NCBI GenBank assembly: GCA_002869385.1
Contig: PKTB01000004.1
Coordinates: forward strand, 325,773 to 389,772
Length of the DNA stretch: 64,000 nucleotides
Reading direction: 5' to 3'
Source: Marinilabiliales bacterium
GTDB taxonomy: Bacteria; Bacteroidota; Bacteroidia; Bacteroidales; ML635J-15
Positions 21,475 to 29,080 of this stretch are shown here, one piece after another (the first letter of the stretch is position 1; each line of letters starts with the position of its first letter). The position numbers and the translations under genes are program-made. A model generated the notes under the pieces. That model saw only the letters and a program-made list of their open reading frames with translations. It had not been told where the DNA came from and made no database searches.

Positions 21475-23352
21475 ATGCTAGATAAATATGATGTAATAGT
21501 TGTTTGGGCTGGTCATGCTGGCTGCGAAGCTGCTGCTGCTTCTGCGAATTTGGGCAGTAACACATTGTTGATTACTATTGACATGAATAAAATTGCTCAA
21601 ATGTCCTGTAATCCTGCAATGGGAGGGGTTGCAAAAGGTCAAATAGTAAAAGAAATTGATGCATTAGGAGGTTATGCAGGTATAATTACTGATAAATCAA
21701 TGATACAATACCGCATGCTCAACATGTCAAAAGGTCCTGCAATGTGGAGTCCTAGAGCTCAATGTGATAGAATGATTTTTAGTGCCGAATGGAGAAAAAC
21801 ACTCGAAAATATTCCAAATCTAGACTTTTGGCAAGATTCTGTTATAGATTTAATCATCGAAAATGAAGAAATTAAAGGTGTTATCACTGATCTAGGTGTA
21901 AAATTCTATTCAAAATCAGTAATTCTTACTACCGGAACATTCCTAAATGGTCTGATGCATATTGGACAAACCAAAATCGTTGGGGGTAGAATATCAGAAC
22001 CTGCAGTAAGTGGCCTAACAGAAAGGTTGTCGGAATATGGTTTTACATATGATAGAATGAAAACTGGAACTCCAGTAAGAATTGATGGTAGAACTATTAA
22101 TTTTGACAAATTACAAGCACAAGAAGGTGATGACCACATAATGCCTTTTTCATATCTTCATAATTATAATGACACTTTTTTAAATCAAAGAAGTTGCTTT
22201 ATTGCTTATACAGATCAGGATGTTCATTCAAGTTTAAAGACTGGTTTAGATGAGTCACCTTTATATGATGGTACAATTCAAAGTATTGGTCCAAGATATT
22301 GCCCAAGTATTGAAACTAAACTTGTCACCTTTCCCGATAAAGATAAACATCAATTATTTCTTGAACCAGAAGGTGAAGATACAATAGAGTATTACTTAAA
22401 CGGATTCTCTTCCTCATTACCTTGGAAAGTTCAATTAGACTCCCTAAGAAAAATTGAGGGCTTTGAAAATGCTAAGATTTTTAGACCGGGCTATGCTATA
22501 GAATATGATTTCTTTCACCCAACACAATTAAACAACACATTAGAGACAAAACTAATTAAAAATCTATATTTTGCTGGTCAAATAAATGGCACTACTGGAT
22601 ATGAAGAGGCAGGCGCTCAAGGAATCATTGCCGGTATAAATGCACATTTAAAAAATAATAAGAAACCTGAATTCACATTAAATAGAGACCAAGCATACAT
22701 TGGTGTACTCATTGATGACCTAGTAACTAAAGGTGTTGATGAACCATACAGAATGTTTACATCAAGAGCAGAATTTAGAATTCTATTGAGACAAGACAAC
22801 GCAGACGTTAGACTAACAGAGATATCGTATAATATTGGTTTAGCAACTAAAGAAAGGTTTGAAAGACTAAAAGACAAAATTGCCAAACGAGATGAACTCA
22901 TTCAATACTTCAAAAAACAAAGTGCAAAACAAGAAATTGTAAATGACACACTAGAGAAGCTTGGCACCTCTAAACTTAAACAAAGTATAAAACTTGAATC
23001 AGTTATTGCGCGACCACAAATAAAAGTAAATGATTTAATTTCGCTCTTCCCAAGATTACAGGAAAAACTAGAAACATTTGGCAAACAAGCTCAGGAAATT
23101 ATCGATGCAGCCGAGATACTACTAAAATATTCCGGATATATCGAAAGAGAAAGAATCATAGCAGACAAATTAAAACGTCTTGAGAATATCAGAATTGACA
23201 ACAAGATCGATTATGCAAACTTAAAATCCCTTTCAACAGAAGCGCGTCAAAAACTAATTAAAATAAACCCTAAAACCATTGGCCAAGCATCAAGAATAAG
23301 TGGCGTTTCACCTTCTGACATAAGTGTTCTATTAGTTTTTATTGGTAGATAA
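21475..23352 (+). CDS. mnmG: tRNA uridine-5-carboxymethylaminomethyl modification enzyme MnmG (GidA)
   Basis: With MnmE it installs cmnm5 on U34 of certain tRNAs, using FAD. Family marks are clear: [65 protein letters not shown] and [18 protein letters not shown]. Length of 625 residues is normal. The first Gly of the FAD dinucleotide-binding GxGxxG motif is replaced by Trp at residue 11 ([11 protein letters not shown] at 21505-21507, one G to T change from GGG), which should clash with the FAD pyrophosphate. A parS-like palindrome lies just downstream. Confidence 0.94.
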   Translation: MLDKYDVIVVWAGHAGCEAAAASANLGSNTLLITIDMNKIAQMSCNPAMGGVAKGQIVKEIDALGGYAGIITDKSMIQYRMLNMSKGPAMWSPRAQCDRMIFSAEWRKTLENIPNLDFWQDSVIDLIIENEEIKGVITDLGVKFYSKSVILTTGTFLNGLMHIGQTKIVGGRISEPAVSGLTERLSEYGFTYDRMKTGTPVRIDGRTINFDKLQAQEGDDHIMPFSYLHNYNDTFLNQRSCFIAYTDQDVHSSLKTGLDESPLYDGTIQSIGPRYCPSIETKLVTFPDKDKHQLFLEPEGEDTIEYYLNGFSSSLPWKVQLDSLRKIEGFENAKIFRPGYAIEYDFFHPTQLNNTLETKLIKNLYFAGQINGTTGYEEAGAQGIIAGINAHLKNNKKPEFTLNRDQAYIGVLIDDLVTKGVDEPYRMFTSRAEFRILLRQDNADVRLTEISYNIGLATKERFERLKDKIAKRDELIQYFKKQSAKQEIVNDTLEKLGTSKLKQSIKLESVIARPQIKVNDLISLFPRLQEKLETFGKQAQEIIDAAEILLKYSGYIERERIIADKLKRLENIRIDNKIDYANLKSLSTEARQKLIKINPKTIGQASRISGVSPSDISVLLVFIGR

Positions 23353-23356
23353 AATT

Positions 23357-23378
23357 AATTGTTCCACGTGGAACAATT
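23357..23378. promoter_or_regulatory. parS-like palindrome (ParB site candidate)
   Basis: A perfect 22-bp palindrome is centred on TTGTTCCACGTGGAACAA. The 16-bp core TGTTCCACGTGGAACA differs at one base from the bacterial parS consensus TGTTNCACGTGAAACA. It begins 4 bp after the mnmG stop, and mnmG is often near parAB and the origin in other bacteria. A second copy is at 25215. Confidence 0.55.
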
Positions 23379-23382
23379 TAAT

Positions 23383-23408
23383 AGGACACTTCGAGAACCT
23401 CAGTGTCC
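23383..23408. repeat. Dispersed palindromic repeat, copy in the mnmG-ade gap
   Basis: AGGACACT and AGTGTCC flank TCGAGAACCTC. The 25-bp core is identical to the copy at 26165-26191. The sequence from 23420 to about 23465 (TTGAGGCTCTCGAAATAACC) is the accompanying second module seen also at 17740-17810 and 26130-26160. Confidence 0.7.
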
Positions 23409-23467
23409 CAGATACATATTAAGGTTATTGAGGCTCTCGAAATAACCGACATAGGGTCAATTCAAAC

Positions 23468-23500
23468 GGACACTTCGAGGCCGAGAGCAATTGGTCTCTA
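23468..23500. repeat. Half copy of the dispersed palindromic repeat
   Basis: GGACACTTCGAGGCCGAGAG matches the left half of the copy at 25724, followed by a degenerate right side (CAATTGGTCTC). The AGTGTCC arm is missing. Confidence 0.5.
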
Positions 23501-23580
23501 AATAATAGACAACATAAAACATATCAAAGTCAATTTCAAAATATCATTACAATTTATTATATTAGTAAAAAATAATTAAT

Positions 23581-25212
23581 ATGAAAAGAATTGAAGGAAA
23601 TGTCGTAGACCTTTTTAAAAGAGAGGTTTTTAAGGGTGAAGTTATTATAGAGGGAGATAGAATTAAAGAAATAAATAAAAAAGATACTAGTAGTGATATA
23701 TATATACTACCGGGTCTAGTTGATTCTCATGTGCACATAGAAAGTTCAATGTTAACACCTTCGGTCTTTTCTAAACTTGCTGTTCAAAATGGGACAGTAG
23801 CAGTAGTTACGGACCCACATGAAATTGCAAATGTACTAGGCAAAAAAGGAGTTAAGTTTATGATAGAAAACTCTAAACAATCTCCTCTTAAAACATACTA
23901 TTGTGCACCATCATGTGTTCCTGCTACTCCATTTGAAACATCAGGTGCAAATTTATCTAGTAAAGAGATAGATGAACTTTTTGAAGAAGAAAATTTAAAA
24001 GTGCTAGGCGAGATGATGAATTACCCTGGTGTAATTTTTAATGATGAGGAAGTTCATGCAAAACTTAATGTAGCAAAAAAACATAATGCTGTAATAGATG
24101 GTCACATTCCAGGAATTAGTGGAGATGATTTAAAAAAATATGTTGAAGCAGGAATCTCGACAGATCATGAATGTTTTACAATTGATGAAGCAATCGAAAA
24201 AATCAATTTAGGAATGAAAGTTCTAATTCGTGAAGGATCGGCAGCTAAAAATTTTGAAGCATTATACCCACTAATTTCACGTTTCAATAATATGGTAATG
24301 TTATGCACAGACGATTCACATCCTGACGACCTTATAAAATATGGTCATATAAACAAAATATTGAAATTGGGTCAAAAACACAAAATTGACATATTTGACA
24401 TGCTTTTTGCAACATGTGTTAATCCTGTCGAACATTATAAATTAGATGTTGGACTTTTAAGAGAAGGAGACTTTGCTGATTTTATTACAATTGACAATCT
24501 TGAAGATTTTAATATTCTTGAAACATACATTAATGGAAATCCTGTTTATTCAAATGGTAGAATATTATTTAATACAGAAAATGTTGAACCAGTAAATAAT
24601 TTTAATGCAAGCAAAATATTGCCAGATCAAATCGCAATCGAAAACAAAAATAAAAAAGTAAAAATAATCGAAGTTATCGATAAAGAATTAATCACAAGAT
24701 CCTTCACAGCAAATCTAAAATCTAAAAACGGTATTTTATTAGCTGATCCTGAAAAAGACATTTTAAAAATTGTCGTCTATAACAGATATAACAAAAATGC
24801 AATTCCTCAAATTGGGTTCATCAATGGTTTCAATTTAAAAAAAGGAGCTTTAGCAACTTCAATTGCACATGATAGTAATAATATCATCGCATTAGGTGTC
24901 AATGATGAAGACATAGCAAAAGCAATAAATGAAATTATTGAACATACTGGAGGTCTCACATACGTTGATAACACCGACTTCTATACACTTCCTTTAGAAT
25001 TTGGAGGATTGATGACACAGGCAGATCCAGAAGAAGTCTCAAATAAGTACAACAAAATCAATAGTATTATAAAAGCAAATGGGTGTAATCTTACTGCACC
25101 ATTTATGACACTTTCATTTATGGCTTTATTGGTAATACCAGAGCTAAAAATAGGGGATAAAGGTCTTTTTGATGTAAGTAAATTTGAATTCACTTCTTTA
25201 TATGAAAACTAG
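23581..25212 (+). CDS. ade: Adenine deaminase
   Basis: This 543-residue amidohydrolase converts adenine to hypoxanthine. The metal-binding and family motifs are complete: LPGLVDSHVHIESSML, DPHEIANVLG, APSCVPATPFETSGA, LGEMMNYPGV, DGHIPG, TDHEC, IREGSAAKN and CTDDSHPDDL, and the C-terminal domain of the bacterial Ade type is present. It stands between two parS-like palindromes and has no obvious operon partner; no clear promoter box is visible upstream. Confidence 0.93.
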   Translation: MKRIEGNVVDLFKREVFKGEVIIEGDRIKEINKKDTSSDIYILPGLVDSHVHIESSMLTPSVFSKLAVQNGTVAVVTDPHEIANVLGKKGVKFMIENSKQSPLKTYYCAPSCVPATPFETSGANLSSKEIDELFEEENLKVLGEMMNYPGVIFNDEEVHAKLNVAKKHNAVIDGHIPGISGDDLKKYVEAGISTDHECFTIDEAIEKINLGMKVLIREGSAAKNFEALYPLISRFNNMVMLCTDDSHPDDLIKYGHINKILKLGQKHKIDIFDMLFATCVNPVEHYKLDVGLLREGDFADFITIDNLEDFNILETYINGNPVYSNGRILFNTENVEPVNNFNASKILPDQIAIENKNKKVKIIEVIDKELITRSFTANLKSKNGILLADPEKDILKIVVYNRYNKNAIPQIGFINGFNLKKGALATSIAHDSNNIIALGVNDEDIAKAINEIIEHTGGLTYVDNTDFYTLPLEFGGLMTQADPEEVSNKYNKINSIIKANGCNLTAPFMTLSFMALLVIPELKIGDKGLFDVSKFEFTSLYEN

Positions 25213-25214
25213 AA

Positions 25215-25232
25215 TTGTTCCATGTGGAACAA
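25215..25232. promoter_or_regulatory. Second parS-like palindrome
   Basis: TTGTTCCATGTGGAACAA is the same 18-bp site as at 23359-23376 with one central change (CATGTG for CACGTG). It begins 3 bp after the ade stop codon. Two copies 1.86 kb apart would suit a ParB-loading cluster. Confidence 0.45.
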
Positions 25233-25272
25233 AGTTTAATTAACTAATTTTCAACATTTTAACATTAAAAAA

Positions 25273-25725
25273 ATGATTGCACTGCTTCAAAGAGTAAATT
25301 CTGCCAATGTAATTATTGATGAAATAATATATTCTAAAATTGAAAATGGATTACTTATTTTTCTCGGAATAACAAACGAAGATTCTTATGAAGATATAGA
25401 ATGGTTAAGTAATAAAATTGTTAATCTAAGAATATTTGATGATGAAAATGGTATTATGAATCAATCTTGTATAGACAAAGGCTATAACATATTGATTATC
25501 AGCCAGTTTACTCTTCACGCAAGAACAAAAAAAGGCAATAGACCATCATATATTGATGCTGCAAAACCAGAAATTTCTGAACCACTTTATAATAAATTTG
25601 TCGAAGCTTTAAAGATACTTACAAAACAGAAGATTAAAACCGGAATATTTGGTGAGAATATGCAAGTAAATCTATGTAATGATGGGCCTGTAACAATAAT
25701 AATAGATTCGAAAAACAGAAGATAG
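25273..25725 (+). CDS. dtd: D-aminoacyl-tRNA deacylase
   Basis: This 150-residue protein shows both catalytic signatures of DTD: SQFTLHARTKKGNRPSY (~76-92) and NDGPVTI (~137-143); the cross-subunit Gly-Pro motif is intact as GP. It removes D-amino acids and glycine from mischarged tRNAs. The start at 25273 gives the canonical MIALLQRV beginning. Its TAG stop (25723-25725) overlaps the first bases of a palindromic repeat that also serves as terminator. Confidence 0.93.
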   Translation: MIALLQRVNSANVIIDEIIYSKIENGLLIFLGITNEDSYEDIEWLSNKIVNLRIFDDENGIMNQSCIDKGYNILIISQFTLHARTKKGNRPSYIDAAKPEISEPLYNKFVEALKILTKQKIKTGIFGENMQVNLCNDGPVTIIIDSKNRR

Positions 25726-25763
25726 GACACTTCGAGGCCGATAGTTATCGGCCTCAGTGTCCT
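25724..25763. repeat. Palindromic repeat acting as bidirectional terminator between dtd and the GIY-YIG gene
   Basis: AGGACACT-TCGAGGCCGATA and TATCGGCCTC-AGTGTCCT form a near-perfect hairpin with a 2-nt bulge. It fills the whole gap between two convergent stop codons (25725 and 25764) and belongs to the dispersed family seen at 23383 and 26165. Confidence 0.75.
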
Positions 25764-26057
25764 TTACTTAATATCACGATAAGCAATAGCTAATTTTGGT
25801 AGCTTCTCTATTTCGCCTTTAATTAATGCTATCTTTTTATTTCTTGACCATCCTTGAACTTGCTTTTCTCTATCAAATGCAAAATCTATTCTATCATATT
25901 CTTCATAATAAACTAAAGATATAGGAAGTCGTTTCTTCGTATAGTTTGCCCCCTCACCATTTTTATGCTGAGTTATTCTCACTGTAAGATCATTTGTACT
26001 ACCAGTGTAGAATGTACCATCATTACATTCTAAGATATACATATATGATTTTGACAT
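25764..26057 (-). CDS. GIY-YIG nuclease-superfamily protein (YhbQ/UPF0213-like)
   Basis: A GIY-YIG domain fills this 97-residue protein: MYILECNDGTFYTGST, followed by RITQHKNGEGANYT, RLP, LVYYEE and a REKQVQGWSRNKKIALI segment, all typical of the single-domain YhbQ group. I chose the ATG at 26057 (MSKSYMYILEC) over an in-frame one five codons upstream. The physiological role of this group is not established. Convergent with dtd. Confidence 0.85.
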   Translation of the reverse strand: MSKSYMYILECNDGTFYTGSTNDLTVRITQHKNGEGANYTKKRLPISLVYYEEYDRIDFAFDREKQVQGWSRNKKIALIKGEIEKLPKLAIAYRDIK

Positions 26058-26080
26058 AATATAAAGGTACAAATTTTATC

Positions 26081-26118
26081 GGACATTTTGAGGTCAATAA
26101 CTATTGTACTCAATGTCC
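26081..26118. repeat. Diverged copy of the dispersed palindromic repeat
   Basis: GGACATTTTGAGGTC and its partner ending CAATGTCC keep the inverted arrangement with several changes. The accompanying module GGCTGAGGCTCTCGAAGTC follows at about 26135-26155. Confidence 0.5.
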
Positions 26119-26164
26119 AACATATAAATCGTAGGTGGCTGAGGCTCTCGAAGTCACCATGCCC

Positions 26165-26191
26165 AGGACACTTCGAGAACCTCAGTGTCCT
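26165..26191. repeat. Dispersed palindromic repeat copy
   Basis: AGGACACT-TCGAGAACCTC-AGTGTCCT; the core is identical to the copy at 23383-23408, 2.8 kb away. Confidence 0.7.
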
Positions 26192-26232
26192 TTATCAGAG
26201 AATTACAAATAAAGAATAATTTCAATTTTTCA

Positions 26233-26240
26233 TATATTTG
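26233..26240 (+). promoter_or_regulatory. Promoter box TATATTTG
   Basis: An exact TAnnTTTG match ends 4 bp before the ATG at 26245, so transcription would start within the codon or a few bases into the gene, implying a leaderless mRNA, unless a later start is used. Confidence 0.45.
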
Positions 26241-26244
26241 TACT

Positions 26245-26640
26245 ATGAAGATCAAAATCATCATTAGTACTTTAATTATTTTAATGGCTATACTGTCTGC
26301 ATGCACAACAAATTCGTTGAAGTCAGGTATTCAGGGTAATCTTCAATATGGCGAAGGAAGTTGCTTATTTGACCCTAGCTTTAGGACTTATTACCCCTAT
26401 AGTGGTTATATATATTTTATTAACTCTGTCACAGCTGATACAAGTTCTTCATCTATTTATGATTTGTTAGATAATGCTGACAGTGTTATGTGTAATAATG
26501 GTAATTTTTCATTAAAACTAGATGTTGGTACATATTATCTGTGCATTCGAGAATATCCTTATCTAAGAGATGACAACTATTTTACTGTTCAACCGAATCA
26601 AACAACAGAACAAGATTTTTACATATTTAAATGCATTTAA
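26245..26640 (+). CDS. Small lipoprotein of unknown function
   Basis: The ATG at 26245 gives a lipoprotein signal with lipobox LSAC (about residues 17-20 of MKIKIIISTLIILMAILSAC). The mature part (~110 residues) is rich in Tyr, Ser and Asp and ends in a beta-rich segment with a LKLDVGTYYLCIR motif reminiscent of carboxypeptidase-regulatory-like folds. No catalytic motif seen. Its stop directly abuts the next ATG. Confidence 0.6.
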   Translation: MKIKIIISTLIILMAILSACTTNSLKSGIQGNLQYGEGSCLFDPSFRTYYPYSGYIYFINSVTADTSSSSIYDLLDNADSVMCNNGNFSLKLDVGTYYLCIREYPYLRDDNYFTVQPNQTTEQDFYIFKCI

Positions 26641-26964
26641 ATGACAATTCAAGAAGCTCAAAAACAAGTTGACAATTGGATCAAGGAGTATGGTGTAAGA
26701 TACTTTGATATTAAAACAAATATGATAGTTCTTACAGAAGAAGTAGGGGAGATGGCAAAAGTTATTGCCAGAAAGTATGGCGAACAATCGGCTAAACCAG
26801 GAGATAAGCTTAATCTAGAAGAAGAAATTGCAGATGTATTATGGGTTCTATTATGTATTGCAAATCAAACAGATATAGATTTAACAGAAGCACTTAAGAA
26901 AAATTTAGAAAAGAAAACAAAAAGAGACAATACCAGGCATATAAATAATAGTAAACTTAAATAA
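26641..26964 (+). CDS. MazG-like nucleotide pyrophosphohydrolase
   Basis: This 107-residue single-domain protein has the helical MazG metal motif EExxE followed by ExxD: LTEEVGEMAKVIARKYGE (~31-48) and LEEEIADVLWVLLCIAN (~59-75). Such proteins hydrolyse NTPs to NMP and PPi as house-cleaning or signalling enzymes. It begins at the base after the preceding lipoprotein's stop, so the two are translated from one mRNA. Confidence 0.85.
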   Translation: MTIQEAQKQVDNWIKEYGVRYFDIKTNMIVLTEEVGEMAKVIARKYGEQSAKPGDKLNLEEEIADVLWVLLCIANQTDIDLTEALKKNLEKKTKRDNTRHINNSKLK

Positions 26965-26986
26965 AAGAATTTTTGCCTGGTAATAT

Positions 26987-27100
26987 TTAAAATTCTATTT
27001 GGCATAAAAAACTTAAATTGGCACATTCTTGAATGATTTCAACAAGTTCTTTGTCGAGTCGCTCTGACACCTTAAAAGCAATCACAAGATAGCACTGCAT
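26987..27100 (-). CDS. Possible 37-residue small ORF
   Basis: The minus strand holds ATG at 27100 followed by 36 codons (MQCYLVIAFKVSERLDKEL...) and a TAA. The composition (Lys, Glu, Ile, amphipathic helix KVSERLDKELVEIIQE) looks more coding-like than the surrounding sequence. It lies beyond the BMC operon terminator and has no visible promoter or ribosome site. I do not recognise it; it may be a small protein or a gene remnant. Confidence 0.25.
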   Translation of the reverse strand: MQCYLVIAFKVSERLDKELVEIIQECANLSFLCQIEF

Positions 27101-27162
27101 ACAATTATAAGTTATTGTGCTACTAATTATTCTGTAGAAATTGTATACCTTATAATAAAACT

Positions 27163-27190
27163 AAAAAAGCTTCTATCAAATGATAGAAGC
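27163..27190 (-). terminator. Terminator of the BMC operon
   Basis: On the minus strand GCTTCTATCA and TGATAGAAGC (plus-strand 27181-27190 and 27169-27178) form a perfect 10-bp hairpin followed by a run of six T. It lies about 30 bp after the deoC stop. Confidence 0.85.
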
Positions 27191-27221
27191 CTTATTATAA
27201 TAATTTATTTATTATTCTTTC

Positions 27222-28001
27222 CTAGTAGCCTCCCTTAGATACACCACCTTCAATAACAGTAACACCAGCACCTAATCCGAGACGGTTAGCCCCAGCATTT
27301 AACATTGCTACTGCTGTATTAAAATCTCTAATACCTCCACTAGCCTTAACGCCCATATCAGGGCCAACAACTCTACGCATTAATGCGATATCTTCAACTG
27401 TAGCTCCTCCACTCGAGAATCCAGTACTTGTTTTTACAAAATCAGCTCCAGCTTTTTTAGAAATTTCACAAGCAATAATTTTTTCTTCCTCAGTTAAATA
27501 ACTAGTTTCAATAATAACTTTTAAAATAGTATTACTCCTTGTAGCTCTACGCACAGCCCGAATATCCTCTTCAGCATATTTGTAATCGCCACCTTTAATT
27601 GCACCAATATTTATAACCATATCAATCTCGTTTGCACCATTGCTAATTGCTTGTCGAGTCTCAAAAGCTTTACTGGATTTATCCATTTCTCCTAACGGAA
27701 AGCCAACAACTGCACAAACTTGAGGTCTTTTCCCTCGCAGTTTTTTTGATACATATTCAACCCATGTAGAATTTACACATACTGAGAATAAGTCATATTT
27801 TATTGCTTCTTCGCACAACTGATCAAATTGAGACTGAACAGAGTCAGGTTTAAGAAGTGTGTGGTCTATATATCTTGCCAATTGTGCTGGTGTATAATTA
27901 GACCCTGTAGTATCTTTTGAAGCAACAGGTTCGTCTGTTTGATTTTTCAATTTTGATACAATCTCTTTCGTAATCTTATCAACTAAGTCCTTTTTTTACA
28001 T
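27222..28001 (-). CDS. deoC: Deoxyribose-phosphate aldolase with N-terminal encapsulation helix (TAA at codon 2)
   Basis: DeoC splits 2-deoxyribose 5-phosphate into glyceraldehyde 3-phosphate and acetaldehyde. The class I aldolase motifs are present: YIDHTLLKPD, FPLGEMDKSSKAFETR, NEIDMVINIGA, the Schiff-base Lys in DFVKTSTGF and VKASGGIRD. Upstream of the long open stretch the frame reads back to an ATG at 27999-28001, giving M-stop-KKDLVDKITKEIVSKLKNQ; the TAA (27996-27998) is codon 2. The DLVDKITKEIVSKL segment is an amphipathic helix joined by a Pro/Ser/Thr-rich linker, as in BMC encapsulation peptides. Last gene of the BMC operon. Confidence 0.9.
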
Positions 28002-28038
28002 GTCTTTAATAATTCAATAAGTATATTTTCCTTATATT

Positions 28039-28506
28039 TTAATTTCTTTCTACCGCCATTATTTTGTTTACTCTAGGCCAATGACGTCCGCCTTCAAATC
28101 TTGTTTTTAACCATAATGCAGCCATAATACAAATATCAGCTGCTGTGTGTTGCGCTGAACCCATTGTAAGTACATTAGCATTATTGTGTAATCTGCTATT
28201 TAGAATTGTTTTTTCACTCCAACAAAGAGCTGCTCTGATACCTTTAACTTTATTACATACCATGCTAGATCCAATTCCAGCTCCATCCAGCATAATACCT
28301 CTGTCACAAGCTCCACTTGTCACCTTCTTGGAAACCGCAATAGCAAAATCAGGATAGTCGACAGCATCTTTAGAGTTGGTGCCAACATCAGTCACAACAT
28401 ACCCTTGATTTTCTAGATACTTTTTCAAAGTCTCCTTTACTTCAAAAGCACCATGATCAGCACCAAGAGCTACAGTTTTAACATTGTCTATTTCATTAAA
28501 ATCCAT
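28039..28506 (-). CDS. rpiB: RpiB/LacA/LacB-family sugar-phosphate isomerase (ribose-5-phosphate isomerase B type)
   Basis: This 155-residue protein has the family pattern ADHGAFEVKE, DVGT, DYPDFA, GIGSSMVCNKVKGIRAA and RLHNNANVLTMG. The active-site Cys of the E. coli-type motif CGTGIG is replaced, giving LDGAGIGSSM, so the catalytic base must be a different residue, as in RpiB enzymes lacking that Cys. Its place between the pentamer genes and deoC suggests it feeds or drains pentose phosphates for the compartment. No encapsulation helix is obvious. Confidence 0.85.
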   Translation of the reverse strand: MDFNEIDNVKTVALGADHGAFEVKETLKKYLENQGYVVTDVGTNSKDAVDYPDFAIAVSKKVTSGACDRGIMLDGAGIGSSMVCNKVKGIRAALCWSEKTILNSRLHNNANVLTMGSAQHTAADICIMAALWLKTRFEGGRHWPRVNKIMAVERN

Positions 28507-28519
28507 ACTAAATATCTTT

Positions 28520-28783
28520 TTAAATATTATCTACGATTCCAGCAATTGCAGTTTTAATGGTAACTGACTTTGGTTCATCAAATAAATACCTTGCAGATCC
28601 ACCTTCCTCACAAACCAAAACAATATCTCCAACACCAGCTTGCACTGTATCCATAGATATCATTGTTTTTCCTTTGTCGTTTCCATCTGGGTCGATTGGC
28701 TGTACAATCATAATTTTTTTATTTTGATAACCTTCTTCCTTAATGGTTGAGACTACGGTTCCTATTACTCTGCCTATTATCAT
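28520..28783 (-). CDS. BMC-P pentameric vertex protein (EutN/CcmL family)
   Basis: An 87-residue EutN/CcmL-fold protein: MIIGRVIGTVVST start, MIVQPID, DTVQAGVGDIVLVCEEGGSARY and TAIAGIVDNI end. Pentamers of this family cap the vertices of the icosahedral shell. It is one of four BMC-P paralogues in the operon and is followed 13 bp later by rpiB. Confidence 0.92.
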   Translation of the reverse strand: MIIGRVIGTVVSTIKEEGYQNKKIMIVQPIDPDGNDKGKTMISMDTVQAGVGDIVLVCEEGGSARYLFDEPKSVTIKTAIAGIVDNI

Positions 28784-28789
28784 AATGTA

Positions 28790-29053
28790 CTATACATTAA
28801 TATTATCAACGATACCTACAATAGCAGTATCACATGGGTTAAAATCTCTTTTTATTGCTTGACTTGCTTCCCAACTTGTTTCATAATACACAATGTCTCC
28901 CGGGCCTGCATTGACAGTGTCAATAGCCACTACAGGATCTTCTGTGTTATTTACTTTTTCATCAATTGGTTGTAATAGTAGCAATCGCAAGCCTTCAAAA
29001 GACTCTACTTTTTTTGTGCTTACAACTCTACCTATTATTTTGCCTAATTTCAT
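28790..29053 (-). CDS. BMC-P pentameric vertex protein (EutN/CcmL family)
   Basis: An 87-residue member with MKLGKIIGRVVSTKK, LLLLQPID, AIDTVNAGPGDIVYYETSWEA and IVGIVDNI. The usual GSSAR loop is replaced by TSWEASQA, so it is the most divergent of the four vertex proteins and may have a specialised position or partner. Six bases separate it from the next pentamer gene. Confidence 0.92.
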   Translation of the reverse strand: MKLGKIIGRVVSTKKVESFEGLRLLLLQPIDEKVNNTEDPVVAIDTVNAGPGDIVYYETSWEASQAIKRDFNPCDTAIVGIVDNINV

Positions 29054-29080
29054 AAATCTAGCATTAAGTTTTATTCTGGT

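Noticed and set aside
17672..26191. CRISPR array from the spaced palindromic repeats
   Set aside because: The copies are far apart, variable in length, separated by genes, and no cas gene is seen.
27222..28001. BMC locus as a Pdu, Eut or choline-type microcompartment
   Set aside because: No diol dehydratase, ethanolamine lyase or glycyl-radical enzyme is present; the enzymes are DeoC, RpiB and aldehyde dehydrogenase.
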